A DNA stretch of 64,000 nucleotides from Gemmatimonadetes bacterium bin94 (GTDB lineage: Bacteria; Gemmatimonadota; Gemmatimonadetes; Longimicrobiales; Gaopeijiaceae): assembly GCA_002238865.1 (NCBI GenBank), contig MPNE01000020.1, positions 1-64,000 on the forward strand, given 5' to 3'. The notes under the pieces are model-generated. The model ran no database searches. It was not told the origin of the DNA and saw only the letters and a program-made list of their open reading frames with translations. Position 1 is the first letter of the stretch; each line of letters starts with the position of its first letter. Below are positions 54,430-63,230 of this stretch, in pieces. A program made the position numbers and the translations under genes.

Positions 54430-55113
54430 ATGAAGACCTTCGCAATCCCAACCTCGGCCGTGCTCGCCGGCCTGTTCATCGTGGCCGGCTGCGCCGAGAG
54501 CGACGCCCCCGAAACCGAAGAGGCGCCTGAAATGGCCGCCATGACCTTCTTCATCACCAGCGCGGGGCCCGGTGACGGGGCCAACCTGGGCGGTCTCGAG
54601 GGCGCCGACGCCCACTGCGAGACCCTCGCGGCCGCCGCGGGCGCCGGCGGGATGGGGTGGGCGGCCTATCTCAGCACGATCAACGAGGACGGGAGCGCCG
54701 CCGTCAACGCGCGTGACCGGATCGGGACCGGCCCGTGGCACAATCAGGCCGGGGTACTTGTGGCCAACGACGTCGACGAGCTGCACTCCGACGCCGCCAA
54801 CCTGACCAAGGAGACCATCCTTACGGAGATGGGCGACATGGTGAACGGCCGCGGCGACGAGCCCAACATGCACGACATCCTCACCGGCTCGAACATGGAC
54901 GGCACCGCCTTCACCGGCGAAGAAAACACCAATTGCGACAACTGGATGAGCAACGGAGAGGGGTCCACAGCGGTCGGCCACCACGACCGGACCGGCGGCG
55001 GCCAGAACCCCACCTCGTGGAACTCGGCCCACGGGTCGCGCGGCTGCAGCCAGGAGAACCTGCAGGGCACCGGCGGCAACGGCTTCTTCTACTGCTTCGC
55101 AGCCGGCAACTGA
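54430..55113 (+). CDS. lectin-like lipoprotein
   Basis: 227 residues with a lipobox FIVAGC at the start and a short acidic linker. The mature domain begins MTFFITSAGPGDGANLGGL, followed by ADAHCETLAAAAG, WAAYLSTI, and ends with GCSQENLQGTGGNGFFYCFA. This pattern is that of a family often labelled lectin, with a C-type-lectin/endostatin-like fold held by disulfides (Cys in DAHCE, TNCDNW, GCSQ and YCFA). Ligand unknown. Its TGA overlaps the ATG of the creatininase-like gene by one base, so the two are coupled. Confidence 0.75.
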   Translation: MKTFAIPTSAVLAGLFIVAGCAESDAPETEEAPEMAAMTFFITSAGPGDGANLGGLEGADAHCETLAAAAGAGGMGWAAYLSTINEDGSAAVNARDRIGTGPWHNQAGVLVANDVDELHSDAANLTKETILTEMGDMVNGRGDEPNMHDILTGSNMDGTAFTGEENTNCDNWMSNGEGSTAVGHHDRTGGGQNPTSWNSAHGSRGCSQENLQGTGGNGFFYCFAAGN

Positions 55114-55919
55114 TGCACCGGGTCGGAACCGCCGCCACCTGTGCGGCCCTGGCGCTGGGGGCGTGTGCGCAGGAGGAAGCGGCGGAAGCGGACAGCACGG
55201 TCTTCATCGAAGAGATGACCTGGACCGAGATCCGTGACGCGCTGGACGCCGGCAAGACAACGGTGATCGTGCCCACCGCCGGGACGGAACAGAACGGCCC
55301 TCATATGGTGATGGGGAAGCATCGCTACATCATCGACGAGGCCAGCGACAGGATCGCCCGCGAGCTGGGCAATGCGCTGGTGGCGCCTTCGGTCACCTAT
55401 GTGCCCGAGGGCGGCGTCGATCCGCCCTCGGGGCACATGCGCTACCCCGGAACCATCACGCTGCCGAACGAGTATTTCATGAAGGTGCTGGAGTACGCGG
55501 CGCTGAGCTTCCGGGCCCACGGCTTCACGGACATCGTCTTCATCGGCGACAGCGGCGGGAACCAGGGCGGCATGGAGGAGGTCGTGAACATGCTGAACGA
55601 GGCATGGGGCGGCGAAGGGGCCCGCGTCCACTTCATCGGCGACTACTACTCGGCCAACGGCTTTCGCGACTGGCTGATCGAGCAGGGAGAGACGGATGAG
55701 ACGATCGGGCGACACGCCGGCATCTCGGACACCTCGATCCTGCTGTACGTCGCGCCCGAGCACATCCGGGAGGACCAGCTGGCTCCGGGTGGCGCCTTCG
55801 AGGACAGCGGCGTTTCCGGTGACCCGACCCGGGCTTCCGCCGCGTACGGCAGTGTGGGAATGGACCTGCGCGTCGACGCCGCGGTTACCCAGATCCGGGC
55901 TGCGACCGGCTCGATGTAG
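55113..55919 (+). CDS. creatininase-family hydrolase, lipoprotein, altered metal site
   Basis: 268 residues with a lipobox ALALGAC. Fold of creatininase/MftE amidohydrolases: strand TTVIVPTAGTEQNGPHMVMG, ALVAPSVTYVPEGG, GTITLPNEYFMKVL and FIGDSGGNQGGMEEVV. In active enzymes the first motif is usually EQHGPHLPLGTD. Here the first His is Asn and the Asp is His (MGKH), so metal binding may be changed. Exported homologues of this form are found beside lectin-like genes. Overlaps the lectin-like gene and lies 15 bases before the plug protein. Confidence 0.75.
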   Translation: MHRVGTAATCAALALGACAQEEAAEADSTVFIEEMTWTEIRDALDAGKTTVIVPTAGTEQNGPHMVMGKHRYIIDEASDRIARELGNALVAPSVTYVPEGGVDPPSGHMRYPGTITLPNEYFMKVLEYAALSFRAHGFTDIVFIGDSGGNQGGMEEVVNMLNEAWGGEGARVHFIGDYYSANGFRDWLIEQGETDETIGRHAGISDTSILLYVAPEHIREDQLAPGGAFEDSGVSGDPTRASAAYGSVGMDLRVDAAVTQIRAATGSM

Positions 55920-55934
55920 GCGCGGGGTGCGTAC

Positions 55935-56801
55935 GTGAAGGGCCAACGACGCCGCCATCCCGCGCGTACGGCTGTGGTCGTCCTGGCGTGTGGGTTGGGT
56001 GTCGGCGCCGTGGCGATCGCACCGGTGCGCGCCACCGCGCAGGAGGCGCCGCAGTCCCGGGAGGCGCCGACGTTCACCCTTGCCGGGCAGATCGTCGACG
56101 CGGTCAACGAACGTCCCGTCATCGCGGCCGTGATCAAGGTGCCGGACCTCCGCCGCTTCGTTTTCTCGGACGTGCGGGGGCGCTTTTTCTTCTCCGACTT
56201 CCCGGAGGGCACCTGGGACATCGTCGTCGCGCAGCTCGGCTATCACACCCTGGAAGGCTCGGTAACGGTCACGGAAGGCAACGGACTCCATCTCCGCCTG
56301 GAACCCGACCCGGTCGCCCTGGAGGAGATCACCGCAGGGGGGTTGACCTACAAGACCCGGCTCAAGCGAAGGCGGAACCGCGCTCTGGCCAGGTCCTACG
56401 CGCTGGAGGGGGAGGCGCTCCTGACCAGCCGGAAGGACAACGTCTGGGACATGGTGGGGTGGCAGCACGGCTTCCACTTCGAGGGATACAACGACTTTGG
56501 CTGCCCAATGGCCACGATCTACGGAATCCGGGGCACCGTGGGCCTCTACATCAACGACCGTGCCGTGAGACTGGGGATCTTCGAGGAGTTCCGACCGCAG
56601 GACTTCGCCCTCGTGGAGGTCTACAGCTACGGGGGCACGATGCGTGCCTATACGCAGGAGTACCTTGACCGGATGACCCGGGAGAGGCGCGTCGCCGTGT
56701 CTCTGAACTCGATTCCCGGCCTTTGTCCCCGGGAGACCAGGGTGATCAGAAGGCGGGGCCGACTGGTGGAGGTTCCGATCGGGCCCGGCGGGCAATGGTG
56801 A
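55935..56801 (+). CDS. carboxypeptidase-regulatory domain plus plug-like domain, no barrel (copy 1)
   Basis: 288 residues, GTG start. Signal peptide (cleavage near ATAQ-EA), then a CarboxypepD_reg sandwich (TLAGQIVDAVNERPVIAAVI; SDVRGRFFFSDFPEGTWDI), followed by about 150 residues resembling a TonB-receptor plug (TIYGIRGTVGLYINDRAVRL, FRPQDFALVEVYSYGGT, YTQEYLDRM). The beta-barrel expected after such a plug is absent. Probably a periplasmic or surface-associated protein of unknown role. It overlaps a partner with a nearly identical N-terminal domain. Confidence 0.75.
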   Translation: MKGQRRRHPARTAVVVLACGLGVGAVAIAPVRATAQEAPQSREAPTFTLAGQIVDAVNERPVIAAVIKVPDLRRFVFSDVRGRFFFSDFPEGTWDIVVAQLGYHTLEGSVTVTEGNGLHLRLEPDPVALEEITAGGLTYKTRLKRRRNRALARSYALEGEALLTSRKDNVWDMVGWQHGFHFEGYNDFGCPMATIYGIRGTVGLYINDRAVRLGIFEEFRPQDFALVEVYSYGGTMRAYTQEYLDRMTRERRVAVSLNSIPGLCPRETRVIRRRGRLVEVPIGPGGQW

Positions 56802-57550
56802 GCGTTCGCGCGGCGGCCCTCCCCGCTGCCGCACTCGTGATTGTTGTGGGGTGGGCGGCGCGCCCGGCAACCGCCCAGGAGACGCCGACCTTCACCCTGA
56901 CCGGGCAGATCGTCGACGCGCTCAACGAACGCCCCGTGATCGCGGCCGTCGTCAAGGTGCCGGAGCTGCGCCGCTTCGTCTTCTCCGACGTGAACGGCCG
57001 CTTTCACTTCCCGGACTTCCCCGAAGGCACCTGGGAGATTGTGGTCGAGCAACTCGGCTATCACACCCTCGACGGTTCCGTCGCGGTGGCACAGGGCAAT
57101 GGACTCAGTCTTCGCCTGAACCCGGATCCGGTCGCGCTGGAGGGGCTGCGGGTCCGGACGCGCTCGGAACGGCTCCTCGAGCGTCGTCGGCGCCTGACCC
57201 CCTATCGGGTCACCAGGATTTCCCCGGAAGTCATCGCCAACGCGATCAACCCGGACCCGACCGCCATCTTCAGGCGGAAGGCCAACTCCCTGATCGTCCC
57301 CTGCTCGGCCGATTCCGATGAGCAGATGACCCCCGGCTGCGTCGTCGTGCGCGGGCGACAGAAGGCGATCACGGTGATGCTGGACGACCTCCCCCTTCCC
57401 GGAGGGATGGTCGTTCTCCAGATGTACCCGCACGACCACATCCACTCGATGGACTGGGTCGCGAGGGCGGGGGTCCTTCAGGTGTATACCAGGGATTTCA
57501 TTCGGCGGCTGGACGAGAACGGGATGAACCTGTCACCCCTGGTGTGGTGA
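56795..57550 (+). CDS. carboxypeptidase-regulatory domain plus plug-like domain, no barrel (copy 2)
   Basis: 251 residues, starting at ATG 56795 or GTG 56798, inside the end of copy 1. After the signal peptide the first 88 residues match copy 1 at about four positions in five (TFTLTGQIVDALNERPVIAA; FRFVFSDVNGRF-like RRFVFSDVNGRFHF). The following region differs: RISPEVIANAINPDPTAIF, CVVVRGRQKAITVMLDDLPL and YTRDFIRRLDENG, again plug-like without a barrel. Product of tandem duplication followed by replacement or divergence of the C-terminal part. Overlaps the di-haem gene by seven bases. Confidence 0.75.
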   Translation: MVSVRAAALPAAALVIVVGWAARPATAQETPTFTLTGQIVDALNERPVIAAVVKVPELRRFVFSDVNGRFHFPDFPEGTWEIVVEQLGYHTLDGSVAVAQGNGLSLRLNPDPVALEGLRVRTRSERLLERRRRLTPYRVTRISPEVIANAINPDPTAIFRRKANSLIVPCSADSDEQMTPGCVVVRGRQKAITVMLDDLPLPGGMVVLQMYPHDHIHSMDWVARAGVLQVYTRDFIRRLDENGMNLSPLVW

Positions 57551-58722
57551 CCATGCCCGCCGCGCGCATGGCCGTGCTGGTCATCTGCGTGGCCACCAGC
57601 ACGTGCACCCCGACCGTGCCCGAAGCGGAGCGGATCGGCGACCCCGTACCCGGGCTGACCGACGACGAACTGGCCCGCTTCGAGGCCGGGCGAGCCCTCT
57701 TCGACCGGATCTTCACGACCGAGGAAGGCGTCGGGCCGCTCTTCAACGAGAACCAGTGCAGCGCCTGCCACACCTTTCCCGCAACGGGCGGTACCGGCGA
57801 GCAACTCGTCATCAAGGCGACGCGGCGGCGTCCCGACGGCAGCTGCAACATCATGGCGGAGGAAGGCGGCGAGAACCTGCGCAGGCGGGCAACCCCCGCA
57901 CTGGAACGCCTCGGCACGGTACGCGACACGGTCCCTTCGGCCACCGCGGACATCGCGACCTTCGCGGTTCCCTTTCTCTTCGGCCTGGGAGCGGCCGACC
58001 TGGTGCCCGAAGACGCCCTTCGCGGCGCCGCCGACCCCGACGACCGCGACGGCGACGGCATCTCGGGACGATTGGGGCGCACGCCCGACGGCCGCGTGGG
58101 GCGCTTCGGACGGAAGGCCGACGTGGCCACCCTGCACGACTTCACCCACCTGGCCCTGTTCAACGAGATGGGGATCACCACCACCGCCCATCCCCGTGAG
58201 CGCGGCCCGAACGGCGCGCCCCTGCCCTCCGCCACCGATCCGGCCCCCGACCCCGAGATCGGCGACTCCGCCGTCGCGCTCATCACGGATTTCGTGCGCA
58301 TGCTCGCCGCCCCGCCCCGCTTGCCCGCCGCACCGGACGCGTCCACCCCGGCCACGCCGGGCGAAACCCTCTTCGCCCGGACCGGGTGCGCGGCCTGCCA
58401 CACACCCCACGTCACCACCGGACCGGCCCCCGTTGCCGCCCTCGACCGGGTACGCGCCCCGCTGTACTCGGACCTCCTGCTGCACGACCTCGGCCCCGCG
58501 CTCGCGAGCACCTGCGCTCCCGGCGCCACCGAGACGGAGTACCGCACCGCTCCCCTCCTGGGCCTGGGGTCGCGACGCTCCCTGCTGCACGACCTGCGGG
58601 CATCCAACATCGAGCAGGCGATCCAGCTTCACGGGGGCGAAGCCCGGACGGCCCGCGACGCCTTCGCCGCCCTGTCGGTCAGCGACCGTCAGGCCCTGCT
58701 CCGTTTCCTGCGCTCGCTCTAG
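57544..58722 (+). CDS. di-haem oxidoreductase-family protein (DUF1111)
   Basis: 392 residues, exported (ARMAVLVICVATSTC is lipobox-like). Two CxxCH haem c sites: NQCSACHTFPATGG near residue 75 and TGCAACHTPHV near 285. Motifs GPLFNENQCSACH, RATPALERLGTV, DGDGISGRLGR and ADVATLHDF are those of the DUF1111/di-haem oxidoreductase (MauG-related) family. Likely transfers electrons in the periplasm; partner unknown. Possible starts GTG 57544, GTG 57547 and ATG 57553. Confidence 0.87.
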   Translation: MVTMPAARMAVLVICVATSTCTPTVPEAERIGDPVPGLTDDELARFEAGRALFDRIFTTEEGVGPLFNENQCSACHTFPATGGTGEQLVIKATRRRPDGSCNIMAEEGGENLRRRATPALERLGTVRDTVPSATADIATFAVPFLFGLGAADLVPEDALRGAADPDDRDGDGISGRLGRTPDGRVGRFGRKADVATLHDFTHLALFNEMGITTTAHPRERGPNGAPLPSATDPAPDPEIGDSAVALITDFVRMLAAPPRLPAAPDASTPATPGETLFARTGCAACHTPHVTTGPAPVAALDRVRAPLYSDLLLHDLGPALASTCAPGATETEYRTAPLLGLGSRRSLLHDLRASNIEQAIQLHGGEARTARDAFAALSVSDRQALLRFLRSL

Positions 58723-58752
58723 CAGCCGGGCGCGGGACTCATCCACGGACTT

Positions 58753-60033
58753 CTACGGCTCTTCCAACTCCGACCTGAACAGCCGGTCCACGAACGTGGC
58801 CATCAGCGGCACGCCAACCGCAAGCGTCACCACTCCCAACCCCTCCAAAAAGCCCGTTTCTTCGCGCTGTCCGGCAATCCCGAAGGCATAGCCCGGAACC
58901 AGCGTGACGGCCGCGCCGACCACCGCCGGACCCAGCTTGCCGCGCGACCGCTCGGTCGAGCCCATGAGACGTGCCCCCAGCGCTGATCCCAGCGCCGGCA
59001 GAGCCACCGCGGCGGCGGCCGCCGCAATGGTGCTCGTCCCATTGCAATCGGAGAAGAGCGCGTCGTCCTCCGGCCCCCGGAATCCGATGCACCGGCTCGC
59101 AATCGCCACGCCCGCGGCCAACCCCGCGGCGTTCCCCCACGCCGACCCCAGGAACACCTTCCCAGTCGCATGGGGTTTGGCCTCGACAGTCCAGTCATAC
59201 CTTTGCGGACCATATGACCATGATCTCGAAGCCTCGCCCGGGTCGCGTCCAGGTCGCCTCGTCTCGATGATGAGCGCCCCCCACATGGAGCCGATGCCAA
59301 AGCGCGCCCCGGCTTCGGACGGCTGCACCAATTCGATGTTCTCGATTGTCTCGATCGGAAGGGTGGCGTACAGGGTGGCCGGATTGTGCACCAGCACTCC
59401 GTCCAGGTAGACCTCCGGAGAGTTGCAGCCCGGGTCGCTACTGCCAAGTCCGCGGATGAAGTTGCCTGCGCTCGCACCGCGGAACTCCACGCAGGTAGGT
59501 TGCCCGACAACGCCGCTCCGGGTGATCCGCACGCCCGGAACCCGCGCGGTGAGGAGTTCGACGAGGGTCATCGCAGTGTTTTCGTATCCCCGGATGTCTT
59601 CGCGCGAGATCCGGTTCAGCTGGCGGCCGGCACCCCGCCGTTCCCGTTCCCCCCGACTCATGGCTTCGACCACGAGCGGAGCCAGGCTGATCTCCGTTGC
59701 TGTCACCGAGATGGTCAGACGAAGCGGCTCGGCCCCCACCTCCACCTCCTGCCAGTGCGCGCCGTACGCAACGTGACGGACCGTGAGCACCCAATCGCCC
59801 CGGGGAACGCGGTCAAAGGTGAAGAATCCCGTCGCATCGGTGAACTGGGTGCCCACCCCATCGATCCAGACTTCCACGTCGGGCACGGGCGATCCCGTCG
59901 CCCGATCCACAACCTGTCCCGTCAACGGACTGCCGGACTGCGTCGCTGCCAGGGACGGAACGCCACCGAAGACGAAGAGCGCGGTCACCAGCACCGGCCG
60001 CACCCGACTGCGCCACGTCCTCTTCATACACAC
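58753..60033 (-). CDS. TonB-plug-like protein with C-terminal membrane-spanning segment
   Basis: 426 residues (ATG at 60027 is also possible). Signal peptide (LVTALFVFGGVPSLAATQ), a CarboxypepD_reg domain (LTGQVVDRATGSPVPDVEV), then a plug domain (ISREDIRGYENTAMTLVELL, VEFRGASAGNFIRG, VYLDGVLVHNP, IENIELVQPSEAGARFG). After GALIIETRRPG, instead of a beta-barrel, the chain continues with about 120 residues of Ala/Gly-rich hydrophobic helices (AAGLAAGVAIASR; IAAAAAAVALPALGSALG; LEGLGVVTLAVGVPLMATF). An unusual architecture with no recognised role. Convergent with the di-haem gene and divergent from the SusC-like gene. Confidence 0.7.
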   Translation of the reverse strand: MCMKRTWRSRVRPVLVTALFVFGGVPSLAATQSGSPLTGQVVDRATGSPVPDVEVWIDGVGTQFTDATGFFTFDRVPRGDWVLTVRHVAYGAHWQEVEVGAEPLRLTISVTATEISLAPLVVEAMSRGERERRGAGRQLNRISREDIRGYENTAMTLVELLTARVPGVRITRSGVVGQPTCVEFRGASAGNFIRGLGSSDPGCNSPEVYLDGVLVHNPATLYATLPIETIENIELVQPSEAGARFGIGSMWGALIIETRRPGRDPGEASRSWSYGPQRYDWTVEAKPHATGKVFLGSAWGNAAGLAAGVAIASRCIGFRGPEDDALFSDCNGTSTIAAAAAAVALPALGSALGARLMGSTERSRGKLGPAVVGAAVTLVPGYAFGIAGQREETGFLEGLGVVTLAVGVPLMATFVDRLFRSELEEP

Positions 60034-60120
60034 CTCCGGCTCCTACGCGAACCCTCGACCAAATGTACGCAATGTTGGCGACAGCGTTGCATGCGTCGTA
60101 TTGTTGTCGGACCCATAGTG

Positions 60121-60136
60121 GGGAGCGATCGCTCCC
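60121..60136. promoter_or_regulatory. 16-bp perfect palindrome in divergent promoter region
   Basis: GGGAGCGATCGCTCCC is a perfect palindrome in the 166-base gap between the divergent plug gene (start about 60033) and the SusC-like gene (start 60200). It lies 64 bases before the SusC start. An operator for a dimeric regulator is plausible; no regulator gene is nearby. Confidence 0.4.
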
Positions 60137-60199
60137 ACCGCACGTCGCGGTGGGGTGTCTGCGCTCACCAATCCATACTTCAGTCCCGGGGAGGACGCC

Positions 60200-63100
60200 A
60201 TGGCACAAGGAAAACGTAAGGGACCACTTCAGAGGGGAGGAGCCGCCGTTTTGGCGGTGCTCGCTCTTACTCTGCCCTCCGCTCTCGAAGCCCAGACGGG
60301 CTCGATTCGCGGGCAGGTGGTGGACGCAGTCACACAGAGGGTGATCGGAGGCGCCCAGATCGAGCTTGTCGATTCGCGCCGGGGCGGCCTCACCAACACC
60401 TCGGGCCAGTACCTGATCCTCAACGTCCCCGTGGGCGAGCACGACGTGCGGGTACAGTTCATCGGTTTCGCCACCGCGACGCAAACCGTGACGGTCACCA
60501 GCGGCGAGGCTGCAGTCCTGGACTTCGAGCTCTCCCAGTCAGCGCTCCAATTGGACCAGATCGTGGTCACCGGCACGGCGCAGGGGACCGAGGCGAGGTC
60601 GGTGGGCAACACGGTTTCAACCATCGACGCGGCGGAAATCGTGGAGATCGCGCCGATCAGCAACGTGCAGGAACTGCTGACCGCCCGGACTCCCGGATTG
60701 ACGCTGGTGGCCAACTCCGGTCAGGCGGGCGCGAGTTCCAAGCTTCGCATCCGGGGAGCGGGATCCATGGCGGCGGGGCTGGCACCCGTGGTCTACGTCG
60801 ACGGAGTTCGGATGAAGTCGGGTACGCAGGGAGGTCTGGACGTGGGCTGGGGCGGTGCTCAGGGAACCGACGCCCTCGACTTCCTGAACCCGAACGACAT
60901 CGAGTCGGTCGAGACCATCAAGGGCCCGGCAGCCTCAACCCTGTACGGAGCCGATGCGGCCGGCGGCGTCATCCAGATCATCACCAAGAAGGGCCGTGCC
61001 GGATCCGGATTGGTGTGGAACGCTTCGTTCGAAACCGGCTACAACGAGTGGGCACTCAATACGCCGACCAACTACTGGAGGTGCACCGCGTCCAACATCG
61101 GCAACCCCAGCATCTACCCGGGGTGCGCTGGCGTCGCGGAAAACACGGTGTTGGAGGATGACCCGGTGAAGCGTCATCCGCTGGCGCTTCGTCAGAATGA
61201 AGGGGGGACCGACAACTACGCCGATCTCAGCGCCTTCAACCTGTCCGCGCGCGGCGGGGGTGAAGCCTTCAACTACTACCTCTCGTTCGAGAAGAGCGGC
61301 GAAGAGGGTGTCTACTACAACAACTTCTCCAACCGGACCTCGGGGCGTGCGAACTTCGGGTTCACGCCCACCGAGAAGTTCTCGACGACGGTCAACGTCG
61401 GGTACGCGCGTACCCACGTGCAGATGCCGTTCGCAAACAACTCCTCGAACTCGATTCTGCGGAACGGGTTCCGTGGGAGGCCGGGATCATCCGCGCCCTG
61501 GGAAGAGGGATTCAGGGGCTTCGGCCCCATGCTGGCCAACGAGTACGACAATCAGACCGAGGCTGAGCGCACGACCATCGCCATGACCGCCAACTATCAG
61601 CCGTGGGACTGGTTCACGAACCGCCTGACGCTGGGGATGGACAAGCAGGACCGAACGAACTCCGAGATCTACCAGATCGACACCACGGGTGCCCAACCGT
61701 GGGGAGCCACGGCCGCCGCAGGTCGCGTTCAGCGCGATCTGCCCGTTGACCACTCATGGACAGCCGACTACGCGGGTACGGTCGGCACCGACATTACCAC
61801 TGAACTCACCTCGTCCCTGTCCTTCGGGGCGCAGCTGGTCAGGGAGCAGTTCTCGTCCCACTACGTCGAGGGGCAGGGCTTCGTAGCCAACAACCTGAAC
61901 CTCATCGGAACCGCCGCGACTACGCTGGCCTCGCAAGGTTTCATCGAGCAGACTTCTCTAGGGGTGTATGTGCAGGAACAGGCGGCCTGGCGGGACCGCC
62001 TCTACGGTACGGTGGCCGTGCGGGTCGACGACAACTCGGCGTTCGGGAATGACTTCTCGCTTGTGGTGTACCCGAAGGCTTCGCTGTCCTACATCATCTC
62101 GGACGAGGACTTCTTCAGTCTGCCGTACGTGGACGAGCTGAAGCTTCGCGGCGCCTGGGGTCAGGCAGGGAAAGCACCGGCCCCCTTCACGGCGGACCGG
62201 GCCTATGCGCCGGACGTGACCGTGGTCGGCGATGTTGCCGTGAACCAGCTATCGACCGCCTCGTACGGGAATCCCGACCTCAAGGCCGAGACGGGTACCG
62301 AGATCGAGCTCGGATTCGATGCGTCGCTCCTGGAGGGCCGCGCCGCTCTTGAAGTCACGTACTACAACCAGCGCACCACCGATGCGCTGATCTCGGTGCC
62401 GGATCCGCCCTCGAGCGGGTTCAGCGGCAGCCACTTCATCAACATCGGCGAGATCGCGAACAGCGGTTTCGAGATGCTGCTCACCGGATCGCCGATCTAC
62501 ACGCGCAATCTTCAGTGGGACGCGTCGGTGTCATTCTACACCAACTCGAACGAACTCGTCTCCTTCGGTGGTGCATTGGAAGACATCTCCTTCGGGGCGT
62601 TCGCCCAGGTGCACAAGCACATCGAGGGCTACCCGCTGGGCGGGTACTGGTCCGTCGACGTGGTACGGGACGCGAGCGGTAACCCCGTTCTCAACTCGGG
62701 CGGAGGCGTGACCGTCGACTACGACAACGAGGAGTACGTGGGACCGCAGTTGCCCACGCGGGAGATTGCGTTCTCCAACACCTTTACGCTACTCGGCAAC
62801 CTCCGGCTCTTCGCCCAGTTCGACTACAAGGGCGGCCACCACCAGTGGTGCGCGATCTGCTCGATCCGGAACCGGATCGACCGCAACAGCTGGGAGGTGA
62901 ACAACCCCGACGCCGATCCGGTCGAGGTCATGGTGTGGCGCAGCCGTCAGACCAAGACGCACCTGTTCCCGGCGGACTTCCTGAAGTTCCGGGAAATCGC
63001 CATGAGCTACACGTTGCCGACCAACATGAGCAACGCCTTCCGCGCAGACCGCGCGACGGTGACGCTATCGGGCCGGAACATCTGGATGTGGACCAAATAC

Positions 63101-63217
63101 GGAGGCACTTCCGATCCGGAAGTCACCTTCTACAGTACACGCGAGTTCAGTGAGCTCGACTACGCATCCACGCCGATGACCCGCAGGTTTTCGGCATCAA
63201 TCGCCCTGCAGTTCTGA
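60200..63217 (+). CDS. SusC/RagA-family TonB-linked outer-membrane receptor
   Basis: 1005 residues; ATG at 60200 with GGGGAGG six bases upstream. Signal peptide ends ALEAQ-TG. Then a CarboxypepD_reg domain (SIRGQVVDAVTQRVIGGAQI), a SusC-type plug (NVQELLTARTPGLTLVANSG; LRIRGAGSM; PVVYVDGVRM; DIESVETIKGPAASTLYGA) and a large barrel ending RRFSASIALQF with terminal Phe. Works with the SusD-like lipoprotein that follows 13 bases later to import oligomeric nutrients; the substrate is unknown. Confidence 0.93.
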   Translation: MAQGKRKGPLQRGGAAVLAVLALTLPSALEAQTGSIRGQVVDAVTQRVIGGAQIELVDSRRGGLTNTSGQYLILNVPVGEHDVRVQFIGFATATQTVTVTSGEAAVLDFELSQSALQLDQIVVTGTAQGTEARSVGNTVSTIDAAEIVEIAPISNVQELLTARTPGLTLVANSGQAGASSKLRIRGAGSMAAGLAPVVYVDGVRMKSGTQGGLDVGWGGAQGTDALDFLNPNDIESVETIKGPAASTLYGADAAGGVIQIITKKGRAGSGLVWNASFETGYNEWALNTPTNYWRCTASNIGNPSIYPGCAGVAENTVLEDDPVKRHPLALRQNEGGTDNYADLSAFNLSARGGGEAFNYYLSFEKSGEEGVYYNNFSNRTSGRANFGFTPTEKFSTTVNVGYARTHVQMPFANNSSNSILRNGFRGRPGSSAPWEEGFRGFGPMLANEYDNQTEAERTTIAMTANYQPWDWFTNRLTLGMDKQDRTNSEIYQIDTTGAQPWGATAAAGRVQRDLPVDHSWTADYAGTVGTDITTELTSSLSFGAQLVREQFSSHYVEGQGFVANNLNLIGTAATTLASQGFIEQTSLGVYVQEQAAWRDRLYGTVAVRVDDNSAFGNDFSLVVYPKASLSYIISDEDFFSLPYVDELKLRGAWGQAGKAPAPFTADRAYAPDVTVVGDVAVNQLSTASYGNPDLKAETGTEIELGFDASLLEGRAALEVTYYNQRTTDALISVPDPPSSGFSGSHFINIGEIANSGFEMLLTGSPIYTRNLQWDASVSFYTNSNELVSFGGALEDISFGAFAQVHKHIEGYPLGGYWSVDVVRDASGNPVLNSGGGVTVDYDNEEYVGPQLPTREIAFSNTFTLLGNLRLFAQFDYKGGHHQWCAICSIRNRIDRNSWEVNNPDADPVEVMVWRSRQTKTHLFPADFLKFREIAMSYTLPTNMSNAFRADRATVTLSGRNIWMWTKYGGTSDPEVTFYSTREFSELDYASTPMTRRFSASIALQF

Positions 63218-63230
63218 GAGGAGGAAGCAA

